A stretch of DNA of 64,000 bases, taken from an uncultured Clostridia bacterium. Lineage in GTDB: Bacteria > Bacillota > Clostridia > Christensenellales > Borkfalkiaceae. Positions within the stretch are counted from its first letter, which is position 1. Every line of letters starts with the position of its first letter. This document shows positions 1-7,625 of this stretch, in pieces. The translations under genes and the position numbers were made by a program. Below the pieces are notes generated by a model, which searched no databases, was not told the origin of the DNA, and worked only from the letters and a program-made list of their open reading frames with translations. The stretch spans positions 1 to 64,000 of the forward strand of contig CANQFB010000007.1 in assembly GCA_947598205.1 (NCBI GenBank). Direction: 5' to 3'.

Positions 1-405
1 CCGCCTACGGCGGAGCCTCCCCCATGGATGGGGGAAGCCCTACTGCTCTTTGAGGGGTGGGTGTCGCTTTTAGCGACAGAAGGGGTGTCCCATTAAATAC
101 GTCATTCCGAGCTTTGTCGAGGAATCACCTTATTCTTAAAATGTGGTGATGCTTCGACACGCGTGTACGCGCGGCTCAGCATGACGAATTGAGAATGACG
201 CCCCCCACCACCGCCTACGGCGGAGCCTCCCCCATGGATGGGGGAAGCCCTACTGCTCTTTGAGGGGTGGGTGTCGCTTTTAGCGACGGAAGGGGTGTAC
301 CATTAAATACGTCATTCCGAGCTTTGTCGAGGAATCACCTTATTATTAAAATGTGGTGATACTTCGACACGCGCGTACGCGCGGCTCAGCATGACGATTT
401 AGAAC
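1..405. repeat. Two tandem copies of a ~200-bp intergenic repeat (period 210)
   Basis: The block starting CCGCCTACGGCGG at 1 recurs at 211 with only a handful of differences. Each unit holds a short-arm hairpin part (CCTCCCCCATGGATGGGGG) and a ~98-bp palindromic part running from GTCATTCCGAGC to GGCTCAGCATGAC (about 100-197 and 310-402). The palindromic part belongs to the same family as repeats near 8.7, 41.9, 46.0, 49.1 and 61.5 kb. There is no coding potential. Confidence 0.85.
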
Positions 406-491
406 ATTCCTATTCCCAATTACTTGCCCATTTCCTCGCGCGCATTTATTTTGTAAAAATAAATCGCGCGAAAGAATTTTCCCAAAAGGTA

Positions 492-520
492 TTTACGAAC
501 TCTTCTTTTTCGGGTATAAT
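492..520 (+). promoter_or_regulatory. Sigma-A-type promoter for the kinase gene
   Basis: TATAAT at 515-520 has a weak -35 (TTTACG, 492-497) 17 bp upstream. It lies about 46 bp before the start codon at 567. Confidence 0.55.
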
Positions 521-566
521 ACGAGGTGCGGCGGGGGGATGTAAGTTCTTCGCCAAGGGGGAAATT

Positions 567-1310
567 ATGGAACTCATTCACGAGAGCACGGGCAAAAAAC
601 TCTACCGCGACGGCAACCGCCTCATCAAATCCTTCGACGAGACAATGTTTTCCAAGGCGGATATTTTGAACGAGGCGCTCAATCAGGCGCGCGTCGAGGC
701 GACATCTCTCAACATTCCCAAGGTCCTCGAGGTCTCGGTCATCGGCGGGAAATGGTCGCTCACATGGGAATTCATCGAGGGGGAAACGCTCGAGGAGCTC
801 ATGCAGAAGCACCCCGAAAAGAGGGATGAATATCTTGAGTTCTTTGTCGATCTCCAAATCCGCATGAGCAAGGAAAGGGTACCGCTACTCGGGCATCTGC
901 GCGATAAGATGCACGCAAAAATTTCGGCGAGCTCCTTCCCTGCGACGGTGCGCTACGATCTCCACGTCCGCCTCGACGGCCTTCCCCGCCACAAGAAGCT
1001 CTGCCACGGCGACTTCCAGCCGAGCAATGTCATCTTAACGAAGGATGGCACGCCCTATATCATCGATTGGTCGCACGCCACGCAGGGCAATGGCTCGGCA
1101 GACGCCGCCCGCACCTACCTCATCTTTAAGTTGCAGAAAAAGGACGAACTTGCCGAAAAATATTTGAAACTTTTCTGCGCGAAGACGGATACTTCCATCC
1201 AATATGTCCAGCGCATTTTGCCCATCGTCGCCTGCTCGCAGTCGGTCAAGAAGAAGCCCGAAGAGCAGGAGTTCCTCGCGAAATGGGTGAACGTCGTCGA
1301 CTGGTCGTAA
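567..1310 (+). CDS. APH-family phosphotransferase/kinase
   Basis: The 247-aa product has the phosphotransferase (APH/choline kinase-like) catalytic signature CHGDFQPSNVIL with the catalytic Asp near residue 148. The Mg-binding IIDWSHA motif follows at about residue 165. The family phosphorylates small alcohols or aminoglycosides; the substrate cannot be read from sequence. It is probably cytoplasmic, since no signal or membrane segment is visible. The start is the ATG at 567, preceded by AAGGGGGAAATT as ribosome binding site. The gene stands alone between a repeat block and a bidirectional terminator. At 247 aa it is a little shorter than classical aminoglycoside phosphotransferases (about 260-300), so a housekeeping small-molecule kinase is as likely as a resistance enzyme. 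Confidence 0.8.
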   Translation: MELIHESTGKKLYRDGNRLIKSFDETMFSKADILNEALNQARVEATSLNIPKVLEVSVIGGKWSLTWEFIEGETLEELMQKHPEKRDEYLEFFVDLQIRMSKERVPLLGHLRDKMHAKISASSFPATVRYDLHVRLDGLPRHKKLCHGDFQPSNVILTKDGTPYIIDWSHATQGNGSADAARTYLIFKLQKKDELAEKYLKLFCAKTDTSIQYVQRILPIVACSQSVKKKPEEQEFLAKWVNVVDWS

Positions 1311-1321
1311 AAGATTATCAT

Positions 1322-1362
1322 AAAAAAAGCTCTACCCATGTCCGAGGGTAGGGCATTTTTTT
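1322..1362. terminator. Bidirectional intrinsic terminator
   Basis: GCTCTACCC and GGGTAGGGC form a 9-bp stem (1329-1354, one G-U pair). A T-run follows on the plus strand and an A-run precedes it, which serves the minus strand. It sits between two convergent genes. Confidence 0.8.
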
Positions 1363-1406
1363 ATTTATGTTTACGTCCCCTTCGCGGAGGGTGGCAGACA
1401 ACATTC

Positions 1407-2243
1407 TCATTCCACCGTTAAATCCTCGTGCACGGCGCCGCTTTGCCGCCAATATTCGGAGAGCCGATCGTGATATTCCTCTTCCGTGATCTCGCCCTGT
1501 TCCATAAGGTAATAGAGATATGCGGAGAAGGCGCTGTCCTTCGAGGTCGCACTCGCATAGACGGCTCCGTCCGAATAGGCCCCCTCCGCGGGGCGGTAGC
1601 CGTAGAGCATGCACGTCTCCGTGTATCCCTTGGGCGTTTGAAAAATGAGGCCGCCCGCAAAAAATTCTCCCTCTGCCGAGGCGGTAAATTTGACCTGATA
1701 GAAATATTCCGTCATGGCGCCCCGTGCGTAGGGGGCGGAGGAGAGCAATTGATAGGAGACGGCAAATCCGCTTTCTACTTCCTCTATCGTAAACGTATCG
1801 CCCGCTATAATGTGACAGGTGGCGACGATGCTCTCGCCCGCGGCGTATCGGGATTTGTATTTGATCTTCCCGCTGATGCCGTCCGGAAGTTGGGGCGCAT
1901 CAAGATCCCCGCCGGGAACCGAAGGGCCTTCTGGATCTTGCGGGCCGACCACTCCACCCGGGTCCGACGGATCTGAAGGGGTTGGATAGCCGGGGTCTGC
2001 ATCTCCGGGATTGGTTATGGGGGGCTCTTTTACGCCGTTTTTCTGCGTGCCGAAGAAGATCCCTACGGGCGCCGCGACGATGAGGGCGAGCGCAAGGGAG
2101 AGGGAGACGGCCGTGACGGTGCGTCTTTTTGTCCGTTCCTTTTCGGCGCGTCTTGTCTTCGTCTCCCTTTTGACTGCGGCCGAGATCCTTGCCTTCTGTT
2201 CATCGGAAAGCGAGGCGTTTTCCATTCTTTCGCGATAATTCAT
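1407..2243 (-). CDS. Putative anti-sigma factor, single-pass membrane protein
   Basis: This 278-aa protein has a charged cytoplasmic N-terminus (about residues 1-44, rich in Lys/Arg) and one transmembrane helix (about 45-67). A Pro/Gly/Asp-rich linker of GDADPGYP and PSDPSDPGG type follows (about 75-115), then a C-terminal extracytoplasmic domain of about 150 residues. The ATG at 2243 overlaps the stop of the upstream sigma-factor gene by ATGA, so the two are translationally coupled. Location directly after an ECF sigma gene and the topology suggest it holds that sigma factor inactive and senses an envelope signal. I see no recognised zinc anti-sigma motif (HxxxCxxC), so the assignment rests on context and architecture. 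Confidence 0.65.
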   Translation of the reverse strand: MNYRERMENASLSDEQKARISAAVKRETKTRRAEKERTKRRTVTAVSLSLALALIVAAPVGIFFGTQKNGVKEPPITNPGDADPGYPTPSDPSDPGGVVGPQDPEGPSVPGGDLDAPQLPDGISGKIKYKSRYAAGESIVATCHIIAGDTFTIEEVESGFAVSYQLLSSAPYARGAMTEYFYQVKFTASAEGEFFAGGLIFQTPKGYTETCMLYGYRPAEGAYSDGAVYASATSKDSAFSAYLYYLMEQGEITEEEYHDRLSEYWRQSGAVHEDLTVE

Positions 2244-2683
2244 GTCTGCGCTCCCAAAATCGTTTTGAGTTTTTTCTTTGCCCGCTCGAGCCGTTTTCTG
2301 ACGGCCGCATCGCGTATCCCCGTAAGCGAAGCGATCTCTCTGGAGGAATACCCCTCGAAGTAAAAGAGATATACAAGTTCGCGGTCGGCGGGAGGAAGGG
2401 CCTCCAGCTCCTCGGCGAGGGAGAGGGGAGCGGGTGCGGGCGGCTCCTTTGTGAGCGCGGTCTCCCGCTTCCTCTTGCGGAGAAGGTCGAGGCTTCGATT
2501 GACGGTCGCGCGAAGAAGCCATGCCTTTTGCCGTTCGAGGGGGATCTTACGCATGCAGAAAGAGAGGAGAACTTCCTGCACGACGTCCTCTGCATCGAAC
2601 TGACTATGAACGTAGTGCAAGGCGAGGCGGTAGATCATATCGCCGTACTCTTCTACGATATTTTCGATGGATTCTTTTGCCAT
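2240..2683 (-). CDS. ECF-type RNA polymerase sigma factor
   Basis: The 147-aa product has the two-domain layout of ECF sigma factors. Region 2 is near the N-terminus (YGDMIYRLALHYVHSQFDAEDVVQEVLL, with the DAEDVVQE core). Region 4 is near the C-terminus (ALPPADRELVYLFYFEGYSSREIA then a helix-turn-helix with AAVRKRLERAKKKL). Length is slightly short for the family (about 160-190). It directs RNA polymerase to a small regulon and is probably controlled by the membrane protein encoded directly downstream (ATGA overlap). The gene starts at the ATG at 2683. Confidence 0.9.
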   Translation of the reverse strand: MAKESIENIVEEYGDMIYRLALHYVHSQFDAEDVVQEVLLSFCMRKIPLERQKAWLLRATVNRSLDLLRKRKRETALTKEPPAPAPLSLAEELEALPPADRELVYLFYFEGYSSREIASLTGIRDAAVRKRLERAKKKLKTILGAQT

Positions 2684-2702
2684 GGCCGTAACCGGGTTTC
2701 AC

Positions 2703-2735
2703 CTATAAAACGTTTGAAAACACAGTTTTGTGACA
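2703..2735 (-). promoter_or_regulatory. Possible ECF-type autoregulated promoter
   Basis: Upstream of the sigma gene the minus strand reads TGTCACAAAAC (about 2725-2735), then CGTTTTATAG (2703-2712) roughly 12-16 bp downstream. This resembles ECF promoters (AAC-type -35, CGT-type -10). No good sigma-A promoter is seen here. Assignment is tentative. Confidence 0.3.
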
Positions 2736-2768
2736 AGTATAGGAAAAATTCAAAAATTTTTCAGAAGT

Positions 2769-3860
2769 TTATTGAAGGCAGGAGACGACCGTCTTTGCCG
2801 CGTAGACGGCCTCCTCTTCGGTGGTCGAAAGGCCGAAGGAAAACCGCACGCCCCTTCTTGCCTCCTCCTCCGTTCTCCCCATCGCGATCATCACATGGGA
2901 GGGAAGGGCGGCGTGGGCGGAACAGGCGGCGCCCCCCGACGCGGCCACGCCGTGAAGATCGAGCAGGGCAAGAAGCGCCTCGCCCCCGTCTTCAAAGGTG
3001 AGGTGGGAGATGTTGGGCGCGCGCATCTCGCCGTCTTGGCGCACCCGCTCTTTGAGCGCGGAAAAGAGGATCTCCTCGAAGATGGCGCGAAGCCTCCCCG
3101 TGTGCGCGCAAAACTGTTCGCGGCGGGCGGCGGTGAGCTCTAAAGCCTTCGCAAACCCCGCGATGGCGGCCACATTCAGCGTCCCCCCGCGAAGCCTTCT
3201 CTCCTGTTCGCCCCCGACGAGAAGGGGGGCAAGTTTCACCCCTTTTTTCACGATGAGCGCGCCCGCGCCCTTCGGCCCGCCCACCTTGTGGGAACTCAAA
3301 GAAAGCGCATCGCAGGCGGCGGCGAGCTTTTTCAGATCCTGACTGCATGCCGCCTGCACGCAATCGGAAAAGAAGAACGCATTCAAGGCATGGGCGGCCC
3401 GTGCGAGCTCTTCGATGGGTTGAATGCACCCCGTCTCATTATTGACGGCCATGACCGCAACGAGGCCTACATCCTCGGACATGGTACGCCCCAAATGCGC
3501 CTTTGTGACGATGCCGTCTTCTGCCACGGGGCAGGTAAAAACTTCCCCGCCGCGAAGGGGGGCCGCCTCCTTTACCGCCGCATGTTCGATGGGGGAGAGG
3601 AGAAGTCCGCCCTCCCCGATCGAGCGCACCGCCCAATTATCGGCCTCCGTCCCGCCCGACGTGAAATAGACTTCCGCGGGAGAGACGCCCAAAATATTTG
3701 CGATGCGATCGCGCGCGTCCGTGATATAGGCGGCGGCCTTCCGCCCGAAGGCGTGGAGGGAATCGGGGTTGCCGAAGTCGTCGCAGAGGACCTTCTTCAT
3801 CACCTCGAAGACTTCGGGATAGATCGGCGTCGTCGCCGCATGATCGAGATAGACGTTCAT
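2769..3860 (-). CDS. Cysteine desulfurase (NifS/IscS family)
   Basis: This PLP enzyme takes sulfur from L-cysteine as an enzyme persulfide for Fe-S cluster assembly and tRNA thiolation. The 363-aa protein starts MNVYLDHAATTP, the family N-terminus. It carries SGGTEADNWA, the EHAAVKEA histidine region, NNETGCIQPI, the PLP lysine in LSSHKVGGPKG (about K192) and the catalytic loop Cys in SGGAACSAHAA (about C313). The start was set at the ATG at 3860. An upstream in-frame ATG would add 25 residues unrelated to the family and lies upstream of the promoter. No iscU, mnmA or thiI gene is adjacent. The -10 box ends only 6 nt before the start codon, so the mRNA is probably leaderless. Confidence 0.93.
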   Translation of the reverse strand: MNVYLDHAATTPIYPEVFEVMKKVLCDDFGNPDSLHAFGRKAAAYITDARDRIANILGVSPAEVYFTSGGTEADNWAVRSIGEGGLLLSPIEHAAVKEAAPLRGGEVFTCPVAEDGIVTKAHLGRTMSEDVGLVAVMAVNNETGCIQPIEELARAAHALNAFFFSDCVQAACSQDLKKLAAACDALSLSSHKVGGPKGAGALIVKKGVKLAPLLVGGEQERRLRGGTLNVAAIAGFAKALELTAARREQFCAHTGRLRAIFEEILFSALKERVRQDGEMRAPNISHLTFEDGGEALLALLDLHGVAASGGAACSAHAALPSHVMIAMGRTEEEARRGVRFSFGLSTTEEEAVYAAKTVVSCLQ

Positions 3861-3866
3861 ACCCTT

Positions 3867-3895
3867 ATTATAGAGAAAGCCCCCGCAAAAGTCAA
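3867..3895 (-). promoter_or_regulatory. Promoter of the cysteine desulfurase, predicting a leaderless mRNA
   Basis: On the minus strand TTGACT (3890-3895), a 17-bp spacer and TATAAT (3867-3872) form a near-consensus promoter. Six bases later comes the ATG at 3860, so the predicted +1 falls on or beside the start codon. Confidence 0.75.
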
Positions 3896-3990
3896 GCCGC
3901 ACGACCGCATAATGCTTTCCTCCTTCAAACTCCATTTTTTCATTTCGTTTCTTTCGCCGACAAAGGCGTTCATTCGACAGCGTTTTTTTC

Positions 3991-4019
3991 TTCTAAAAGC
4001 AAAAGATGAGGCATACATT
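3991..4019 (+). promoter_or_regulatory. Candidate sigma-E-type sporulation promoter
   Basis: CATACATT at 4012-4019 fits the sigma-E -10 (CATACAnT). A poor -35-like TTCTAAA lies about 14 bp upstream. In Bacillus subtilis the spoIVFAB operon is sigma-E dependent, which supports the call, but the -35 is weak. Confidence 0.35.
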
Positions 4020-4069
4020 GTTATAGCTCGGGCGAAAAGCCCCCAACGAAATTTATAAGAGGTGACGCT

Positions 4070-4801
4070 ATGAACGATGAACTCAGCTATGCCGAGATGC
4101 TCGAGATCCCCGTGGAGACGGTGACCGTCAGCAAGAAGGAAAAGAAGAAAAAATGGAAGGAAGAACCCCTATCCGACCAGCTCGTGAAGGAGGTCAACGA
4201 CCGCATGGAGGCGAGCGACCCCGCCTATGCCGAGAGCAAGACCATCGAACGCGAATACGGCCCCCGCCCCAAGAAGCCCGTCGGCGCGAGGAAGATCCTC
4301 ATCGCAGAGCTCGTCGCCGTCGTCGCCCTCTGTGCGACCATCTTCATCACAAACCTGCTTCTTCCGAACAGCGCGATCAACACCGCCGTGAGGGGGCTCT
4401 TCAAGGGGAAGGCGGCCGAGGCGACGGATAAGCGCACCTATGCCGATTTCACCCTTTCCCCCGTCGTTTCGGGCGATGCGGAAGTGGAAGTCACGGTCTC
4501 CGATAGCGGGATGCTCACGTTCACGGGCAATGCCGTCGTCTATGTTCCCGCCGAGGGAAAGCTCGAATCGGTGACGGGCACATCTTCGACGGGTTATACC
4601 GTCCGCATCCGCCACTCCGATTCCTTCTCCACCATCATCAGCGGGCTCGACGACGTGGGCCATGAGGTGGGCGAGAAGATCCGCCCCGGCGTGCCCTTCG
4701 GCTATACCGACGGCGAAGGGGCCGTGAACGTCATCTTCTACGACGGCGAAAACGTGATCCAAAACGTCGCTTTTTCCGAGGGCAACCTTGCATGGAGCTA
4801 A
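4070..4801 (+). CDS. spoIVFA: SpoIVFA-like membrane protein with degenerate M23 domain
   Basis: The 243-aa protein has a charged cytoplasmic N-terminus of about 75 residues and one membrane helix (about 82-103, ILIAELVAVVALCATIFITN). An outer domain (about 120-243) ends in a LytM-like beta fold. Its GYTVRIRHSDSFSTIISGL and RPGVPFGYTDGEGAVNVIFYD stretches resemble M23 peptidases but lack the HxH zinc ligands. SpoIVFA has the same layout and tethers and controls the SpoIVFB protease in the outer forespore membrane. The next gene, overlapping by 14 bp, encodes a SpoIVFB-like M50 protease, which makes this assignment likely. It starts at the ATG at 4070 with AGAGGTGACGCT upstream. Confidence 0.75.
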   Translation: MNDELSYAEMLEIPVETVTVSKKEKKKKWKEEPLSDQLVKEVNDRMEASDPAYAESKTIEREYGPRPKKPVGARKILIAELVAVVALCATIFITNLLLPNSAINTAVRGLFKGKAAEATDKRTYADFTLSPVVSGDAEVEVTVSDSGMLTFTGNAVVYVPAEGKLESVTGTSSTGYTVRIRHSDSFSTIISGLDDVGHEVGEKIRPGVPFGYTDGEGAVNVIFYDGENVIQNVAFSEGNLAWS

Positions 4802-5645
4802 AGAGCGCGCAAAAAAGAGGGCGGGTGGGCTCAAGGTAGCCGTCCATCCGCTCTTTTTGGCGGTCGGCATCTTCTCCGCCTTTACGGGAGGGTTTCTCCT
4901 GTTTGCGGCCGCGGTGCTCGCCGCCCTCGAACACGAATGTGCCCATGCCTATGCCGCGCGGCGCTATGGGTTTGAACTCAATAAGATCGTCCTCATGCCC
5001 TATGGGGCGGTCATCTCGGGGGACGTTGCGGGCATGGGTAGGCGCAATGAGCTCGCAGTGCTCGTCGCAGGGCCGCTTGTGAGCCTTGCGACGGGGCTTG
5101 TTTTCGTCGCGCTCTGGTGGCTCTACCCCGAGACATACCCCTTCACCGAACTTGCGGCGAACGTCTCATTCTCCCTGTTTTTCGTCAATCTTCTGCCCGC
5201 GTATCCCCTCGACGGCGGCAGGATCCTGCGCCTTCTTTTGGAGCCGATCGGGAAGAGACGGGCGAAGATCGTGTGCGGCGCGTTGAGCCTTACGATCGCG
5301 CTCGGCATTCTCGGCTTCTTCGTGTGGAGCTGTTTCTCTTCGCCCGCCTTTTCCGCCCTCGCCTTTTCGCTCCTCCTCATCTTCGGCGCGTTCGGCGGCG
5401 GAAGTTACGGCCGCATCGCCTTCTCTCCCAAGCGGTTTTTGCGCGGCGTGGAGGAAAGGAGGGTGGCGGTCGAAGGGTCGGTATGCGTCCAGAGCGCGAT
5501 AAGATTTTTGCGCGAAGACCGCTACCTCACCCTGATCCTCTTCGAGAACGGGGAGTATATGGGGGAAGTTTCCGAGGAGGAATTTCTCGCCGCCCTGCAA
5601 AAGGGGGCGTATTCGGAGCCGCTCATCTCCCTGCTCTCCGCATAA
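4788..5645 (+). CDS. spoIVFB: SpoIVFB-like M50 site-2 metalloprotease
   Basis: The 285-aa multipass protein has an intramembrane zinc motif HECAH (about residues 49-53) and the second motif LPAYPLDGGR (about residues 136-145), as in SpoIVFB. A CBS-like cytoplasmic tail (residues about 215-285) follows. In Bacillus, SpoIVFB cleaves pro-sigma-K in the mother cell. The start is TTG at 4788 with GAGGG upstream, inside the end of spoIVFA. An ATG at 4792 is in another frame. The 14-bp overlap implies translational coupling. No sigK gene is in the window, so the substrate is inferred from the family. Confidence 0.85.
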   Translation: MHGAKERAKKRAGGLKVAVHPLFLAVGIFSAFTGGFLLFAAAVLAALEHECAHAYAARRYGFELNKIVLMPYGAVISGDVAGMGRRNELAVLVAGPLVSLATGLVFVALWWLYPETYPFTELAANVSFSLFFVNLLPAYPLDGGRILRLLLEPIGKRRAKIVCGALSLTIALGILGFFVWSCFSSPAFSALAFSLLLIFGAFGGGSYGRIAFSPKRFLRGVEERRVAVEGSVCVQSAIRFLREDRYLTLILFENGEYMGEVSEEEFLAALQKGAYSEPLISLLSA

Positions 5646-5654
5646 AAAACGGGC

Positions 5655-5683
5655 TTGCCAACCGCCCACATCCGTGCTATAAT
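5655..5683 (+). promoter_or_regulatory. Promoter of rsmA
   Basis: TTGCCA (5655-5660), 17 bp, then TATAAT (5678-5683). The predicted start near 5690 places the hairpin at 5691-5710 at the extreme 5' end of the transcript. Confidence 0.7.
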
Positions 5684-5689
5684 AAGAAA

Positions 5690-5716
5690 AGCCGAAAGCG
5701 AACTTTCGGCTCTTTA
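5690..5716 (+). promoter_or_regulatory. 5'-terminal hairpin of the rsmA transcript, or terminator of spoIVFB
   Basis: GCCGAAAG/CTTTCGGC (5691-5698/5703-5710) with a CGAA loop is followed by TCTTTA. It could end spoIVFB transcription. It also lies right at the start of the rsmA mRNA, where it could act as a stabilising 5' stem or early attenuator. Confidence 0.6.
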
Positions 5717-5785
5717 TCCTATGTGGGAAGGGCTTGCCCTCAAGCGCAGTTTGTGCGGCGGGGGCGGCATTATGAGAGGAAAAGC

Positions 5786-6631
5786 ATGGAAATACGCGAG
5801 ATCTTGGCCCGCAACGGGTTCTCCTTCAAAAAGCAATACGGCCAGAATTTTTTGACGGACGTCAACCTCCTTTCCGCCATCGTAGGGGATGCGGGGGTAG
5901 ACGAAACTTCCTCTGTCCTCGAGATCGGCGCGGGCGCGGGCGCGCTCACGCGGGAACTTTCGGCGCGGGCGAAAAAGGTGATCGCCTTCGAGATCGACAG
6001 GAGCTTGCAGGCAGTCCTTGAAGAGACGCTCGCGGGCTGTGAGAATACGGAAGTGGTCTTCCGCGACTTTTTGAAAAGCGACCTCCCCGCCCTCGAAGAA
6101 GAGCTCGGGCCATACCATGTCGTGGCCAACCTGCCCTATTACATCACCACGCCCGTCGTCATGCGGTTTGTGGAAGAGGCGAAGCGCTGCCAAAGCGTCA
6201 CCGTGATGGTGCAGGAGGAGGTGGCCGCGCGCTTTGCGGCAAAGGCGGGCACGGCGGAATACGGCGCAGTCACGGCGGCCATTGCGCTCCGCGGGGAGGC
6301 GCGCGTCACGCGCAAAGTATCGCGGACGATGTTCTTCCCCCGCCCTAACGTGGATTCCGCCGTCGTGCATATCGAATTCGGAAAGGGCGCGATCCCCGTC
6401 TTAAGCGAGAACGCCTACCGCGAGACCGTCCGCGCGGCCTTCTCTTCGCGCAGAAAGACGCTCGAGAACAACCTCATCTCTGCCTTCCGCCTTCCCCGCG
6501 GGCGGGCGAAGGAGCTCCTTGCGGCGGCGGGAGTCGCAGAAAACACGCGCGGCGAGACTCTTTCCCCCGAACAGTTCGCCCGACTTGCGGATACATTGTG
6601 CGAAAACGGGGTCATAGCCCCGCGGTCATAA
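5786..6631 (+). CDS. rsmA: 16S rRNA (adenine1518-N6/adenine1519-N6) dimethyltransferase RsmA/KsgA
   Basis: The 281-aa enzyme dimethylates two adjacent adenines in the 3' hairpin of 16S rRNA, a late 30S maturation step. The family N-terminus (FSFKKQYGQNFLTD), SAM-binding VLEIGAGAGALT (near residue 45), acidic VIAFEID, catalytic VVANLPYYITTP (near residue 112) and C-terminal FSSRRKTLENNL are all present. Length is normal. The ATG at 5786 was chosen because of AGAGGA 6-7 bases upstream and the exact family N-terminus. Its last 6 bp overlap the convergent NlpC/P60 gene. Confidence 0.96.
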   Translation: MEIREILARNGFSFKKQYGQNFLTDVNLLSAIVGDAGVDETSSVLEIGAGAGALTRELSARAKKVIAFEIDRSLQAVLEETLAGCENTEVVFRDFLKSDLPALEEELGPYHVVANLPYYITTPVVMRFVEEAKRCQSVTVMVQEEVAARFAAKAGTAEYGAVTAAIALRGEARVTRKVSRTMFFPRPNVDSAVVHIEFGKGAIPVLSENAYRETVRAAFSSRRKTLENNLISAFRLPRGRAKELLAAAGVAENTRGETLSPEQFARLADTLCENGVIAPRS

Positions 6632-7459
6632 GACCCTCCTCGCCTCGAGGAAGTAATTCCACCGCGCCGTGGAGACCGCCTCGATCTTGGCGTAGTCGGA
6701 GGCGGTGTGCAAAATGTAGTTTCCGCCGAGATAGAGGGCGACGTGCCCGACGCGTTCGAGGCCCGTCTTATCATAGCGCGAGGCATTGGTGAAGAACAGA
6801 AGATCGCCCCGTGCGACGTCCTCCCTTTCCACATGCGTCCCTTGCGCGACCTGCGTGCGGGTGTTCATGTTGAGGAGCGCACCCGCGCCATAGTAAAAGA
6901 TGTATTGCATGAGGGAAGAACAGTCGAACGCATCGGCCGAAAATCCCTTCAGAAGCCCGCCTTTGCCGTCGTGCAGGCGGGTCGCGCCATATACATAGGG
7001 GACGCCGAGGAGCTTTGCTCCCTCGGAAACGACGTCTTCGATCTCATCGGAAGCGCCCTCGAGCGCGACCGTCTGCGTATACCGCGCATCGGCGCTCACA
7101 TATGCGACCCTGCCCAAAAAGCGGGTCTCGCGCCATCCGCCCTCCTGCCCGCAAAGGGGCAGAAGCTCGCCCCGCCGCACCGTTCCGAGGACGGCAGATC
7201 CCATCCCCGCGCCCGCGCGGACGTTCAGCCCGTCTGTTTGGACAAAAATATAGGAAATGGAAGTCTTCTTCTCGGGCATGGGTGGCACGTTTTCCGTCTC
7301 GGGCGGAAGGTCGGGCAGGATCTCCCCGTCCTCTTGGGGAAGTTCGCCTTCATACATGCCCCCGCCGTTTTTTTCTTCGCCGTCCTTTGCGCCGCATGCG
7401 GAGAGGGGCAAAACAAACAGACACGAAGCGAGCAATAACGATAAGAATTTTCTGTTCAT
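6626..7459 (-). CDS. NlpC/P60 cell-wall hydrolase lipoprotein with SH3 domain
   Basis: The 277-aa product has a lipoprotein signal peptide (lipobox LSAC, Cys about 22). A spacer and a bacterial SH3 domain follow (about 70-128, DGLNVRAGAGMGSAVLGTVRRGE). The C-terminal NlpC/P60 domain has catalytic Cys in DAFDCSSLMQYIF (about C180) and His in VGHVALYLG (about H239); a further polar residue is likely near YILHTASD. Such enzymes cut gamma-D-Glu-diaminopimelate bonds in peptidoglycan stem peptides. It is anchored outside the membrane. The ATG at 7459 has an ideal AAAGGAGG. The gene is monocistronic and convergent with rsmA. Confidence 0.9.
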   Translation of the reverse strand: MNRKFLSLLLASCLFVLPLSACGAKDGEEKNGGGMYEGELPQEDGEILPDLPPETENVPPMPEKKTSISYIFVQTDGLNVRAGAGMGSAVLGTVRRGELLPLCGQEGGWRETRFLGRVAYVSADARYTQTVALEGASDEIEDVVSEGAKLLGVPYVYGATRLHDGKGGLLKGFSADAFDCSSLMQYIFYYGAGALLNMNTRTQVAQGTHVEREDVARGDLLFFTNASRYDKTGLERVGHVALYLGGNYILHTASDYAKIEAVSTARWNYFLEARRVL

Positions 7460-7487
7460 CGTGGCCTCCTTTACTGCTTTCGCCTCT

Positions 7488-7517
7488 ATGATAACACACG
7501 CTCAAATCACAAATCAA
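7488..7517 (-). promoter_or_regulatory. Promoter of the NlpC/P60 gene
   Basis: On the minus strand TTGATT (7512-7517), 18 bp, TATCAT (7488-7493). Confidence 0.5.
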
Positions 7518-7567
7518 GGGGTTTATACCCGTGGAAAAATGGAGAGAGAGGAAAAAAGCGGAAGGGC

Positions 7568-7595
7568 TTGCAATCCGTATAAAACGTGATATAAT
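7568..7595 (+). promoter_or_regulatory. Promoter of the serine hydrolase gene
   Basis: TTGCAA (7568-7573), 16-bp spacer, TATAAT (7590-7595). AAAGGGGGAAAGAG precedes the ATG at 7626. Confidence 0.75.
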
Positions 7596-7625
7596 GGAAA
7601 AAACCAAACGAAAAGGGGGAAAGAG

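Noticed and set aside
1..420. CRISPR array, because of repeated blocks
   Set aside because: Only two copies of a 200-bp unit with internal palindromes and no unique spacers or cas genes.
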